Below, piece by piece: positions 36,150 through 50,135 of a stretch of 64,000 bases of DNA. The translations under genes and the position numbers were made by a program. The first letter of the stretch is position 1, and each line of letters begins with the position of its first letter. The stretch comes from Valencia hispanica (Eukaryota; Chordata; Actinopteri; Cyprinodontiformes; Valenciidae), in NCBI GenBank assembly GCA_963556495.2, contig OY747712.1, positions 9,804,081-9,868,080 on the forward strand. The letters are read 5' to 3'. Under the pieces are notes generated by a model. That model saw nothing but the letters and a program-made list of their open reading frames with translations. It searched no databases and was not told the DNA's origin.

Positions 36150-36228
36150 CGGCTGCACGGTGGCGTTGTTGGAAGCACTGTTGACTTGCAGCATAGAGGG
36201 TCGTGAGTTTAAATCTAAATGACCCTTG
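36150..36228 (+). repeat. tRNA-like/SINE-like repeat, left part
   Basis: GGCTGCACGGTGGCGTTGTT then GAGGGTCGTGAGTTTAAATC resemble a widespread fish repeat with box B-like text. The copy continues after the element at 36229-37310, at 37311-37400 (GCATGTTTGTCCTGTG, CAATGACTGCTGGAGAT). Confidence 0.6.
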
Positions 36229-37310
36229 AGCCTAGTTTATACTAATCCGTCAGCAAGTTTGCACTCATACGTATTGACGGGAGACATTTTCCTTTTATGA
36301 GGATCCTAAGTCACGCCCATGGACCCACTTTGCCAGTCCATGGGTCCCCTACTATCAAACAAATATGAGAGTCAATGGAGCGTTAAAAATGATTTTCTGA
36401 TCCGGTTTGAAATGTTCCATGGATTTACCATTTGACATCAGTGAGTTTTGACAGGCGGCAAAAGTTACTTTGGTTTTGTGTGAAAACGCGTAGTGGACTA
36501 CAACTGAAGAAGAAGAAAAATGGCCGTGAGTTTAGCGAGCTTCGCATCCTTCTTCCAGGACGAAGGAAGGAGCATTAAACGTGGAGAAAACCACTATAAA
36601 TCTGTCCATGTAGAAAGTGGCCACTGTGCTGGGGGAGAAACGGTCGGTCGAATGAGAGCCAGCATGCATTACGAGCTCTAAAAGGTCTCTGGGACTATTT
36701 CAAGTGCTAGATAGTGGTAGCTAACGTCATATACGCAACTTCTGATTTGTAGTCATTTTAAATATGTAATCATTGTTTCCCCCATATTTTCCGGGGGGAT
36801 ATTGAACAAGAACAGCAGGAGGTGAAGACCTTTTTTGGCGGGTCTGCCTACCATTGCAGTGACGTCTCTGGTCAGCTTGTAAACGTATCCACTCAAGGAG
36901 CAATGGCCGACAGAGAGCGACTTTTGATTGAGTTGGAAAGCTTTTTACTAGAAGTGGAGCTCATAGAATACTGCATGTAAACAAACAAACACAGCGTCTG
37001 TTTTGTTGTTCTCTACACCTCCTGGTGTTCAAAATCGCCAAAACACCATATTAGATAAACTGACCTTGCAATATAAAGCATCTAGGGCCCAAAAGCTGCA
37101 TTAGCTACTAGTTACATTGACTATAGAGTGCCGTTCTGGTGAAATGATCTGGGGCTGATGTTGGGCTGACCAATCATTTGAATTCGAAGAATGGTTACAA
37201 AATTGGGCTCTACTCTGTCCATCCTTGCTTGCCCGTCGGAGAGCCCTTTTGTTGACGGATAACGGCGCGTGTCTCTGCACCTCCGTTGAAGGAGAAGTAT
37301 AAACTAGGCT
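36229..37310. mobile_element. PIF/Harbinger-like element family F, full length
   Basis: Ends AGCCTAGTTTATACT (36229) and AGTATAAACTAGGCT (37310), perfect over 15 bp. Flanked by TTG and TTA, a slightly decayed TWA duplication. It interrupts the repeat at 36150-37400. No transposase frame. Inside it matches 27026-27560. Confidence 0.8.
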
Positions 37311-37439
37311 TTAGGAGCAAGTGTGTGCATGTTTGTCCTGTGATCGTGACTTACCCAGCACGTTTCCCAATGACTGCTGGAGATGGATACAAGCACTGGC
37401 TTTTGGATGCCTGGAGATTCCTCACCTACAAACAGTAAA

Positions 37440-39690
37440 ACTAATGATGTTCCAGTTGTTATTGATCAAAGGCAGCTCTAAAACAGATGGGTTTTTAGCC
37501 TTGAATTAAAGGAACTCAGTATTTCAGCAGCTTTGCAGTTTTGTGGAAGTTCGTTCCAGATTAGAGGAGCATAGAAACTGAATGCTGCTGAATTCTGCTT
37601 CTTCATGCTCTGATTCTGGAGATGCAGAGTATGCTTAAACCAGAACATCTGAGTGGTCTGGAAGGTTGATAAGACAATAGATTTTCAACATACTTTGGTG
37701 CTAAGCCATTCAATGATTTATAAACTAGTAAAAGTATTTAGAAGTCTATTCTCTGAGCTACAGGGAGCCAGTGTAAGGACTTTAGAACTGGGGTGATCTG
37801 CTCTACTTTCCTGGTTCTAGTGAGAAACACGAGCAGCAGCGTTCTGGATCAGCTGCAGCTGTCAAATTGACTTTTTAGGCAGACCTCTAAAGACACTGTT
37901 GACGCATGGAAGAGCTTTTCTAGGTCCTGTTGTGACATCAGTCCTTTAATCCTAGAAATGTTCTTCAGGAGATAGAAGACTGACCTTGTTATTGCCTTTA
38001 TGTGACCCTGGAGGTTCAGGTCTTAGTTCATCACTACACCCAGACTTCGGGCCTGATCAGTAGTTTCTAGCTGTATTAACTGAAGCTGTGTGCTGACTCT
38101 TGAGCGTTCCTCTTTAGGTCCAAAAATAATTACTTTAGTTTTGTTTCTGTTCAGCTGGAGAAAGTTATGGCACATCCATTCATTTATTTGCTCGATGCAT
38201 TTACTTAGGGTTTTGTATTGGTTGTTATAATCTGGGCTAGTGGGAGCATGTAGATATTAAAGTGTACAGGCCCCAGGACGGAGCCCTGGGGCACCCCACA
38301 TGTCATTTCTGTTTCCTTCTGATGAAACGTTTCCAATTGAAACAAAGAAGTCCCTGTTCTCGAACCAGCCAAGTACTGTACCAGTTCTACCACAATCTGT
38401 ATTTATCCAGGTGTCATTGATAGGGCTGTAATCAACCAAAGAAATTCTTGGTCGACTGAAACCCTGAAATTCCGACCAAAAATCGAATATTTTGCGGGGG
38501 GGGTGCTCTGACAGCATTTTGCATTACGTGCATCTGCGCAATATAATATGCCATGATTACTGCAATTGCACTAAACGGCAAGGCAATTACGGGACAATGA
38601 TCTTTATTAAACATGCCCGATCAAGACAAGTACAAAAGAAATAAAGCTGTGCATTGGGCTCAAAACAAAGACTGTGGGCACAGCGCAATTGCGCATTAGG
38701 CAATAAAATAATAATAATAAAAAACCCGACCATATCCAGCACTGTTCTGCAGGCTGCGCGCGGGGAACTGGTGTGTGTCTGTAAATGGAGCCAGGCAGAC
38801 AACCGGTTTATGTGAGAGTTCTTTTTATTACTGTTTTGTACGGCTTGATTGCGGCCAACAGCAGTCAGCATTAAAGCATTTGATTACAACCATTGTCTTC
38901 ATCTATCGGTGAACATTACAATATTTAAAACATTCAGGCCTGTAAGGCCCACATCATGTTTTTACACGTTTTTTTCCCGCTACCGTTTACTGCGTTTCGG
39001 GACCTGTGCGCGTCTCTGGTCATGCGCTGTCATGTACTTTGCGTTCCGGCACCTAATGAGTTAAAAAATTAAGCACTGAAGCCACGGCACGTTGAATAAC
39101 CTGGACGTTCTTCGATTTTCCTGTAGACTGTTAAAGCAATATCACACGAGAGACAGCGCTGTTGTAGCTTACTCTAACATTAGCACCGATCAGCTCTCAT
39201 GGAATGTCTCTTGTCCAATCAAATTAAAAAAATTAACACGGCATAAAATCGACCAATCAGAATTTTGGTCAACTCAGAACGCATCAACCAATAAGTCGAC
39301 TAGGACTTTACAGCCCTAGTTATTGAATACTTTGACGAGGGCAGCGGGTCATTGTTAGGAAGGTATTTAACAGCTTTTTCAATAATCTTACTGATGAGTG
39401 GGAGATTAGAGATTAGCTACTTGTCAAGATTGCTCTTTTTCAGCAGGGTTTTTGATAACTGCTGTTTTTAAAGCCTGGGGGAAAACGCCTGGTAAGAGGG
39501 ACGAGTTCACTATTTGAATCCGATAAGACGCAATGACGGGGAAAACTGTCGGTAAATCTCGACCTGTTGGCCAAGGCTCTTGTTCTTTCTTCCTCCTAAC
39601 TTGGCTCATGACTGTCAGCGACTTCACTCCCAGGGGAGGAGACGTCACAAGGGACAGATGAACCATTCAGAAACACACTTGAGTTGCATA
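37440..39690 (-). mobile_element. LINE (L2/CR1-like), split by a hAT insertion
   Basis: On the minus strand: at 39666-39424 the RT approach reads PGVFPQALKTAVIKNPAEK. After the insertion at 38421-39318, motif B follows as [17 protein letters not shown] (near 38280). Then comes the region shared, inverted, with 29560-30300 and a long 3' region. Frames are broken; the motif A region is missing. In itgb1 intron 12. Confidence 0.8.
38421..39318. mobile_element. 898-bp hAT-like element inside LINE
   Basis: Ends TAGGGCTGTAATCAACC at the left and TTTACAGCCCTA at the right, with GTCGAC near both ends. Flanks GTCATTGA (38413-38420) and GTTATTGA (39319-39326) agree at 7 of 8 bases, the 8-bp duplication of hAT elements. 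It separates two parts of one LINE. No intact transposase seen. Confidence 0.85.
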
Positions 39691-40143
39691 AGAGCTATGA
39701 CCCCTTTGACAGCCAATCGTAAATGGACTACAAATTTTTTTCTTTTTAACACCTTTATACTAGAAAGACGACCTCAACCAACTATTATTTTTGCTAAATC
39801 ATTACATCTTGACTGGGTGAGCATTCAAGCATGGAATCATAAACAAAGAAATAAAACATATTCTGAGTTTAATACATTGTCATTATTCAAAGTTGTGACG
39901 AATGATGGATTTTCAAAGCTGACTTAGTTTCCAACTTAGCAATGGAATATTCATTTGCTTCTCGTATTTTGGGGATTTGGAGACTGAATCTGTGGTCCAG
40001 CAAGGACATTTTGAAGTGACCTGGAAGAAAACGGGTCTTATCTGAGATCTGAACTTAGAAAGAAACAACAGAGTCTGCTTGTTTTTTTTTTTTTCAGTTG
40101 TGTACCCTGCACCAAAACTGTGTATTCCTGCTATTTTTACCAG

Positions 40144-40366
40144 GTCACGGGCGCTGCGAGTGCAGAAAATGCATCTGCGACGCCAACTACACCGGCAGCG
40201 CCTGCGAGTGCTCGATGGACACCTCCACCTGCCTCGCCCGGAACGGGCAGATCTGCAACGGACGCGGCAAATGCGAATGCGGGTCCTGCAAATGCACGGA
40301 CCCCAAATTCCAGGGGCCGACCTGCGAGGTGTGTCCCACCTGTCCTGGTGTCTGCCCGGAGCACAA
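40144..40366 (+). CDS. itgb1: itgb1 exon: I-EGF3 and I-EGF4
   Basis: Acceptor TACCAG, donor CACAA|GTGAGT; phase 1 in, phase 2 out. Residues 566-639: [36 protein letters not shown] and [22 protein letters not shown] is a glycosylation site also found in human (NPNYTGSAC there). Confidence 0.97.
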
Positions 40367-42005
40367 GTGAGTCAGAAAGACGTTTTTATGTTTGGGCCCC
40401 CATCTGGCTTCTCTGTAAATTTATCCTACCTTTTTTCTGATCTGTTGACCATCTTCGCTGCGTTTCAGTCTGTGACATGATTTTTCTTTCTATTTAGTAA
40501 ACTTTAATATCCTTTTTTCATTTTTTTATTTACTAATCTTTTATACTCAGTTGAAGCATTTTTAACCTCTTGACATCTTTGTGGCGAATATGTAACAGAT
40601 ATTCATTATTTAATCCATTAAGTGTAAAACACAGAGTTCACACTTACTCTTTTGTTATAGAACAGATAATTTCTGTGATAAGGGGATGAACTTTTAAAAA
40701 AATTAATCTGAAAAGATTAACAACCTAATATTTATTAGGGGCAGTGAGTTTTAAAAAGTTTGGTTTTAATGGAAATCAATTAGCCGTTTTCTGTCACAAA
40801 GGTGTCTAAAGAGAATATCTGACACTACATTCATATTGGTTCGTTTTCTAATCTTTGGCATATCAGAGTCTCAAATCACCACTGCTGGCCCATTCTAAGT
40901 ACACAAAGTGGTTTTTAAATTAAGTCATTCGATGAAGAAAAAGAGTTATCTAACCGGGACCTTCCCCTGTGTGGAAAAACTAAGGATTCCCCTCGTTGAA
41001 TCACAGATTGACTGGGATTAATTACAAAAGATTAGCTCTGTTTAACTAGCCCCACATCCAGGTCTGATTACTGCCTGACTTCTGGAATCGAGAGGTGACC
41101 TGAATAGAAACAGACAACATAAAGTCGACCTAATTCAAATTAATTCAAAAATAATTAATCCCAAGGGGAAACTAAAGGTTGTTGTTACTCATATCATCCA
41201 AGTATCTTCAAAGAGTCATTGTGGATCTCCGGTAGCAGTCGATCTTGCGTTCTGAAGAGGCCTCTGACTGAACGCCATTGCAGACAGGTCAACATCCGGG
41301 CAGCAGAGCTGATATTCCACATTAAAATGTCCTGGATGACTCCCATCTGTTGTTTGCAAGGACTGCTAATCCACCTCGTTTGCCTCTGCTGCTCTTCTCA
41401 AATCTACGTCTGGTTGGACGGTCAGAGAGACGCTGGAGTAGGGGATATGATCCTCTCCCAGCGCAAGCGATGGAAGAAACGGTTTGAACTTCCTCCTTCT
41501 CCCTTTGCTGTTTGGTTCCTCCTCTTCGTCCACGAGGCCCCCCTTTTCAACTCTCCCCGTTGCCATGGTTACGCGTCATAGCAGCTGTCTGAAAGTTTAA
41601 AATGTGGCATCCAAAACCCGAGGGAATGATTATATGAAAAACGCAATGCCTCATCGGAAAAAAAGAAATTGTGAACAAAAAGTGTAGAAAAAGGAACAAA
41701 TCATAGCTAAGCTAACAGAGCTGCTCCTATGATGCAGTTCTGGAGAATATTAATCAAGGATCTCAAGAAGCAGCACATCTTGCACTGTTGTAAAGAAATT
41801 CAAGACCAGATGAGAAACAAAAGTCCACAAATGGGGAAACTGCGGATCGGTGGAGAACCTTCCCAGGAGTGGAAGCTCTTCAAACATTACTTTTTCACTT
41901 GACAAGTAAAATCTATGATCTTTTCTGCTGTTTTTCATGCATCAATTCAAAAAGCTGTGATTTAAAATATTTGACAGTTCTTCGAATGTTTGCATCTCTC
42001 CTCAG
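40367..42005 (+). other. itgb1 intron 13
   Basis: Mostly plain intronic DNA. At 41140-41310, minus strand, is a short CR1/Rex1-like LINE tail (AATCCCAAGGGGAAACTAAA, then TCTGAAGAGGCCTCTGACTG). No exon seen between. Confidence 0.5.
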
Positions 42006-42238
42006 GGAATGTGTGCAGTGTCTAACCTTCCAGACTGGTGAGAAGAAGGACACGTGTAAGGACAGCTGCAAGAACTTCAACCTGGTCAGGGTGCAGGAGA
42101 GAGGCGAGCTGCCGCAGCCCACCGACCAGCCCTTCCCTCGCGCCATCTGCAAGGAGAGAGACGAGAACGACTGCTGGTTCTACTTCACCCTCGCCGTCCG
42201 GAACGACACCAACGAGGTCCATGTGGTGGAGAAGCCCG
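42006..42238 (+). CDS. itgb1: itgb1 exon: beta-tail domain
   Basis: Acceptor CCTCAG, donor CCCG|GTAGGT; phase 2 in, phase 1 out. Residues 640-717: [20 protein letters not shown], then [20 protein letters not shown] and VHVVEKP. Cysteine pattern as in other beta-1 chains. N-D-T in VRNDTNEV is a possible glycosylation site. Confidence 0.97.
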
Positions 42239-42447
42239 GTAGGTTTGGACTGAGCTGCTTCTGGAGGTTTCCGGCTCGATAATCTGTCACAATTTATTAC
42301 AGCAAGGAAACGGCTTTAAGCCAAAGGTTCAGGGTTCCGGCGCAGTCTGGAAAAGATTGGAGACCAATGGGAAGAAATACGTCTGGATAAGAAAACGGGA
42401 ATGTAGGAAAATATTTCCAGACTATGTTCCATATTGTGATGTCAAAG

Positions 42448-44198
42448 CATCCATCCATCTATATTTTTATCATCCATCCATCTATCTATATTTTTATCAT
42501 CCATCCATCCATCTATATTTTTATCATCCATCCATCTATCCATCCATCTATATTTTTATCATCCATCTATCCATCCATCTATATTTTTATCATCCATCCA
42601 TCTATTTTTATCATTCATCCATATTTTTATCATCCATCCATCATCTGTATTTTTATCATCCATCCATATTTTTATCATCTGTCCATCCATTCGTATTTTT
42701 ATCATCCATCCATATTTTTATCATCCGTCCATCCATTCGTATTTTTATCATCCGTCCATCCATTCGTATTTTTATCATCCGTCCATTCGTATTTTTATCA
42801 TCCGTCCATCCATTCGTATTTTTATCATCCGTCCATCCATTCGTATTTTTATCATCCGTCCATCCATATTTTTATCATCCGTCCATCCATTCGTATTTTT
42901 ATCATCCATCCATCATCTGTATTTTTATCATCCATCCATATTTTTATCATCCGTCCATTCGTATTTTTATCATCCGTCCATCCATTCGTATTTTTATCAT
43001 CCGTCCATCCATTCGTATTTTTATCATCCCTCCATCCATTCGTATTTTTATCATCCTTCCATTCGTATTTTTATCATCCTTCCATTCGTATTTTTATCAT
43101 CCATCCATCATCTGTATTTTTATCATCCATACATATTTTTATCAACCGTCCATCCATTCGTATTTTTATCATCCGTCCATCCATTCGTATTTTTATCATC
43201 CGTCCATCCATTCGTATTTTTATCATCCATCCGTATTTTTATCATCCATCCATTCGTATTTTTATCATCCATCCGTCCATTCGTATTTTTATCATCCATC
43301 CATCCATTTGTATTTTTATCATCCATCCGTCCATTTGTATTTTTATCATCCATCCGTATTTTTATCATCCATCCATCCATTTGTATTTTTATCATCCATC
43401 CGTATTTTTATCATCCATCCATCCATTTGTATTTTTATCATCCATCCATCCATTTGTATTTTTATCATCCGTCCATCCATTCGTATTTTTATCATCCATC
43501 CGTATTTTTATCATCCATCCGTATTTTTATCATCCATCCATCCGTATTTTTATCATCCATCCATCCATTTGTATTTTTATCATCCATCCATCCATTTGTA
43601 TTTTTATCATCCATCCATCCATTTGTATTTTTATCATCCATCCATCCATTCGTATTTTTATCATCCATCCATTCGTATTTTTATCATCCATCCATTCGTA
43701 TTTTTATCATCCGTCCATTCGTATTTTTATCATCCGTCCATTCGTATTTTTATCATCCATCCATCCATTTGTATTTTTATCATCCATCCATCCATTTGTA
43801 TTTTTATCATCCATCCATCCATTTGTATTTATATCATCCATCCATCCATTTGTATTTTTATCATCCATCCATCCATTTGTATTTTTATCATCCATCCATC
43901 CATTTGTATTTTTATCATCCATCCATCCATTTGTATTTTTATCATCCATCCATCCATTTGTATTTTTATCATCCATCCATCCATTTGTATTTTTATCATC
44001 CATCCATTCGTATTTTTATCATCCATCCATCCATCCGTATTTTTATCTTCCATCCATTCGTATTTTTATCTTCCATCCATCCATTCGTATTTTTCTCTTC
44101 CATCCATCCATCCGTATTTTTATCATCCATCCATCTGTATTTTTATCATCCATCCATTCCAATTTGTATCTTCCTTCCATCCATCCGTTTTTTTTCAT
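42448..44198. repeat. 1.75 kb minisatellite (CATC)n + GTATTTTTAT
   Basis: A run of units made of two to four CATC/CCAT steps, then TT(T/C)GTATTTTTAT, mostly 27 bp near the 3' end and 19-27 bp elsewhere. Early units read TCTATATTTTTAT, middle ones TTCGTATTTTTAT, late ones TTTGTATTTTTAT in a regular 27-bp ladder. Many units are multiples of three and carry no stop, so long false ORFs (up to 645 codons) appear on both strands. Lies wholly in itgb1 intron 14. Confidence 0.97.
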
Positions 44199-44430
44199 CC
44201 GTCTAGTAAAAAGAAAAGTGAAGTACAGAAAAACAATTATATTTCCAGACTCTCCCGATTGTATTTTTTAATCTTAAGCCTCGCCTTGAAATAAACACCT
44301 GCAGCAAATACGACGAATGAAGAGAAACTGCTGTACTTTTAACGGAACATAGATCTCCATCTCTATTAGGAAAAATATAAAATTTGAGTATAAAAATATG
44401 TATAATCCTTCTCTTAGAGAATCAACATGA

Positions 44431-46232
<1,802 letters not shown>

Positions 46233-47080
46233 TTGAGCTTCTCCCGTTTTGTGACGACACTGTACATGGAGAAGAAAACGGGCCGAGGCGAGGAAACGGA
46301 GGGGATGGGGCGGGCAGGGTTTTTTTTATTTTATTTTTTATACAACAACGCTCATCGTAGTCATCAAATGATAGAGATGCATCCTACCACTGTTTGTTTT
46401 TCCTAACTTGTTTTGACTTCCTTTTGTCCTATCTTTGTAAAAAAATGATAATAATAATAATCTGGATTTTAGTGAGATCCTTTTTATAACTGAGCTTTCC
46501 GTTTTACAGCAGAAGCCATCCGAGTTCTGTTCAGTAGGATGTAATCAACTGGAAATCAAAGGTTTCGGGACCGATCAGCCGTCTTTGTGTCAGGTGTTCG
46601 CCGTAAAGCCTCCATGTATGAAATGAAATGTGTACAGTATGTTCTGGGTTCTGTGTAAAGCCATAAACCTGCAGCTGAACAAATATTCAGAACATGTTTT
46701 CTATTCTGGCTGAAAGGACGAAAGTCGGTTTACAGCTAGCTTTAATGTTTCAGGTCTTTTTTGCTTAATTTAAAGCCAACTCAGGTCCTTCATTCCAGCA
46801 GCACCAAATATATACATGCCTTGTTTATGATGGATTATTACTTTGAATTTAAAGTTTTGTTGATGTTTTTTTTTTACTACTTGCTTCGATCAAATGTTTT
46901 AGATCTACAGAAAACGGGGGTTTTGATTAATACACAATTGTTCCTGTTCTAACAGAAAACTGTCACCATTATTTTATTTTTTATTTTTTTGTAAGTGCCT
47001 TCATTGAGTCGCGCAAAGCATTCAGGCAAACCTGTTTTCTCAAATTATTTATTAAATAAATCAAACCACCCCCAATATTA
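46233..47080 (+). other. itgb1: itgb1 3' UTR (inferred)
   Basis: Sequence after the stop with no recognised repeat apart from a short ATA run (46446-46460). The first convincing poly(A) signal is AATAAA at 47055-47060, so cleavage is expected near 47075-47090. A Tc1-like relic begins at about 47270. Confidence 0.6.
47055..47060 (+). terminator. itgb1: Polyadenylation signal AATAAA
   Basis: Canonical hexamer about 820 bp after the itgb1 stop. No other canonical signal was noticed between. Confidence 0.6.
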
Positions 47081-47269
47081 CGTCTGAGTGAGCCGTTATT
47101 TCATGCATTTCTCCCCACCAGACGGACGGATTACGTTCCTCACTGGGATGAAAACAATTGTCCTGTTGGTGCTTCTTGGTGAATTTCACATCAAACGTAA
47201 ACCCCTAATCAGTTCCATTTTCAATGTTTGTTATTTTTTGTACGTTTTTTCTTTCAATCATGAAAGCTG

Positions 47270-48180
47270 CAGTGTCTTGCATTAGTATTCATACCGTTTA
47301 AACGTAAACATTTTGTCAAGTTGCAATTACTACTTTTAAATATATCATGGGGAATGTAGGTGATCATCAACACAGTAGTAGATGTTTAAGCAGAAGAAAA
47401 ACGATGCAGAGGTTTCAGTATTTATTTTAAAAGACAAATCTGAAAAGTGTGGGATGCATTTGTGCTCAGAATCACTTTCCGCAGCGCTTACACCTGCAGA
47501 TCTTTTGTGGTACGTCTCTCCCGGCTTTGCATATCCAGAGACGGAAATCATTGCCCATTCCTCTTCAAATTGGTTAAAGCAGAGTCTGATTGGATGGAGT
47601 GCATCCGGGCGTGTCAGTTTTCTAGTTTTGCCACATAAACTCAGCTGGATGTAGGTCTGGACTTTAACTAGGCCATCCTATTGCATGAATATTCTTTGAT
47701 CCGAAACTGTTCGATTGTAGTTCTTAGGTTTAGGGTCATCGTCCTGCAAAAAAAAAAAAAAGGGACGCTTTGGCAGCAGGTTTTCTTTCAGTATTGGCCT
47801 GTGTTTAGCTCCTCCCATCATCCCCACAGCATGATGCTGCCACCGCCATGTTCCACAGTGGGCATCCTGTTCTCTGCTTGCTGTGGTCCCCAGGAACTGC
47901 AATCGTACTGAGCCCGGTGTGTTAAAACGGGGAAACGTCTAAAACATGCCGGGTTGGAAAGAACCTCGCGAGGCTTCAGAAAACAGATGGATTTATACTG
48001 GGAAATTATCCACTGCTGTTTAACTACGGGCTGAGGAAAGATAAAATTGCAGGAGATTTTAATTAAGGTAACAAAACACTTTTCAGTCCGACCGTGTATT
48101 CTTTGCTTCACAATTACTGTATGTTCCATCGCACAAAATCCCAAATAAAACACAATTAATGGTTGTCCTCTGAAATGTGA
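47270..48180 (-). mobile_element. Tc1-like relic, nearly full span
   Basis: The left end AGTGTCTTGCATTAGTATTC and the right end ACAATTAATGGTTGTCCTCT are decayed inverted repeats. Inside, antisense Tc1 text: GGATGTAGGTCTGGACTTTA, CCCACAGCATGATGCTGCCA. A poly-A run and many breaks: inactive. Just beyond the itgb1 3' UTR. Confidence 0.75.
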
Positions 48181-48394
48181 AAAAGGTCATCGAGTACGAG
48201 TAATTCAGTGAGGTTCTGTGTATTTTTGAGAGCGTTTGCAACAATGAATAGTCTTTTTTTATTTATTTTTTGCTCTGTTTTACACTGAAATGAAACTAGT
48301 AAAATGGTTTCTGGTGCCAATAGCTTCTTGTTCTGTTTACACAATTCCTCCTTTCAACATTATAAAGATTTTATCATTCACTTGTACATAAAGA

Positions 48395-48870
48395 TGGTTT
48401 TATTTATATATATTAGACACTTTTTCCTAAATAGTTTTTTTTCAATATAAAACTTGTGAAACTACTACTTACAGTAGGTATTGTACGTACGGTATACGTT
48501 AGAACAAGGTAAAGTACTTCCAGTGAAGATATACGGTGTTTATTGTATCTTCACTTGATCTCCAAATAGTAGAATCGGCTCAGCAGATAGAAAATAAGTC
48601 TCACTTTAACACAAACTGTTGCCATGTGTCTGCATCTGATGCATCTTTTGTTCATTCAGTGACGTTACTCGTAGTGGGTACAGTATCCAGAAATTTTACT
48701 CGAGTAGCGATACTCAAAAACATTACTCAATTAATAGTAAAACTTTAAAAAAAGTAAACAATTTTCAAAAAGTAACTAAGTAAATTTTATTAGTTACTAA
48801 AAATGCAGTATTAAAAGAGAGTGATGTAGATTACTACATTTTTGGGTTTTAGTTCCCCCCCCCCCTCCCG
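48395..48870. repeat. hAT-like repeat family A copy 3
   Basis: AGAACAAGGTAAAGTACTTC, then GTGGGTACAGTATCCAGAAA and ACTCGAGTAGCGATACTCAA, shared with 4955-6228 and 59727-60402. Ends indistinct. Confidence 0.65.
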
Positions 48871-49453
48871 CTTTGTCCAGAAAAAAATGCTTCTAGTTGA
48901 GCAACAAGAACGGGATGAAGGTCACTCTTAATTCAAAAACGTTTGCTGTATTAATCACAGTTAATTGATAGGTTTGCCCAAGTATGTTTTTAAGTAAAAA
49001 TCCCTGAATGTTTGTGGTCTTATTTACTATTAATTTAAAGTGAAAGCAAAAAGTGTAGTTAATAAATCTTTCCATTGCAAGACTTTAAGTTGTCTGTAAC
49101 CATTTTTGGCCCCAAAAAAAGTTGTTTTTTTTAAATGCAAAAGTGTTCATCTGCTTCGGTCTTCGATACCGATGGACCAAAATTGTATCATTGTTGGACA
49201 AGAATGCTTCTTTGCTGTTTTTACTCGCTTGGTTATTTTCTTTGTGTATCTTGCTCTAAAAGTGTCCTTGTGTTTATAAATAAAATGTATTATTGTTGTT
49301 ATTATTAAGACCATTCTAACATCATTCCAGATCATCCCCTGACCACACTTTGGACACCCCTGACCTGTAGAGAACCCATGCATGCACAAGGATAAAATAC
49401 AAACACAATGCATTATTAATCACTCATGTAAAGAACAATTTCCTATTAATTGG

Positions 49454-49457
<4 letters not shown>

Positions 49458-49526
<69 letters not shown>
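49458..49526. repeat. (AT)n microsatellite
   Basis: About 69 bp of uninterrupted AT, directly before the CpG-rich block at 49558. Confidence 0.97.
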
Positions 49527-49533
<7 letters not shown>

Positions 49534-49557
49534 AGTCAACGATTTTCTGCAAATTAT

Positions 49558-50135
49558 GCCCCTCGCAATATGGCGACCACGTTGACGTACGGTCCGGATC
49601 TCCGTGGAGTCGCTGCGGAGTTTGGGTGTTTCGGTCGTTGGAGGAACGACAGAACGGCATCGCTTCGGTTAGCAAAGCCAAATGATTCGTATCTTTGAAA
49701 AGAGACGAAATTCCCCTCACGAGTATCGTGTCTGCGCCAGCCAATCGCGTTCCTCCCCAGGCCTCTCCACAGGTGATTGGTGGCCTCGGCTGACCAATCG
49801 GATGGCGTGTTTCACAGCAAAGTTGTTAACCCCCAACAGTAGCACTTTGGTTTTCAGCTCTCTAGTTTCGACCAACGGAAGGAAAATACGGAGTTTTACC
49901 GAGACGAAGGACGCCGTTTGACGGTCCGGTTGTTCAACGGGGAACCGGCTGCTTCTTACCGACTGGTTCCGTCGTGAAACTAACTGGAACCAGCCGCGGC
50001 TACCGTTAACGTCAACTCCCTCAGTAGCTCTCGCTGCGTCGTGTTCTCTGTCGTCTCTCTCGTTTTTTCTTCTTCTGGTTAAACTTGCAGATATGTTCCC
50101 CCATCCCTCCTGAAAGGCTTCCACATTTCCACACG
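49558..50135 (+). promoter_or_regulatory. Orphan CpG-rich promoter-like block with splice donor
   Basis: Seen: a sharp rise in CpG after the AT repeat; a YY1-like AATATGGCGAC (49567-49577); several CCAAT boxes (CCAATCGCG near 49741, GATTGG near 49775, ACCAATCGG near 49793); then CpG-bearing sequence ending at a strong donor, CACACG|GTGAGT, with the exon end at 50135. The last 36 codons before the donor are open in one frame but have no ATG, so the exon would be untranslated. It lies between itgb1 and epc1 on their strand. It may start an unknown gene or be a far upstream epc1 promoter. Confidence 0.45.

Noticed and set aside
36150..36228. Possible tRNA gene
   Set aside because: Only a degenerate box B-like motif; no cloverleaf, and the text matches a dispersed fish repeat.
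42357..44294. 645-codon and 615-codon ORFs rich in HPSIYIFII / FLSSIHPF
   Set aside because: Pure translation of a stop-free minisatellite with many 27-bp units in an intron; several frames and both strands are open at once.
49450..49744. ORFs on both strands with YIYIYI runs next to the AT repeat
   Set aside because: Product of the (AT)n tract joined to CpG-rich sequence; no protein likeness.
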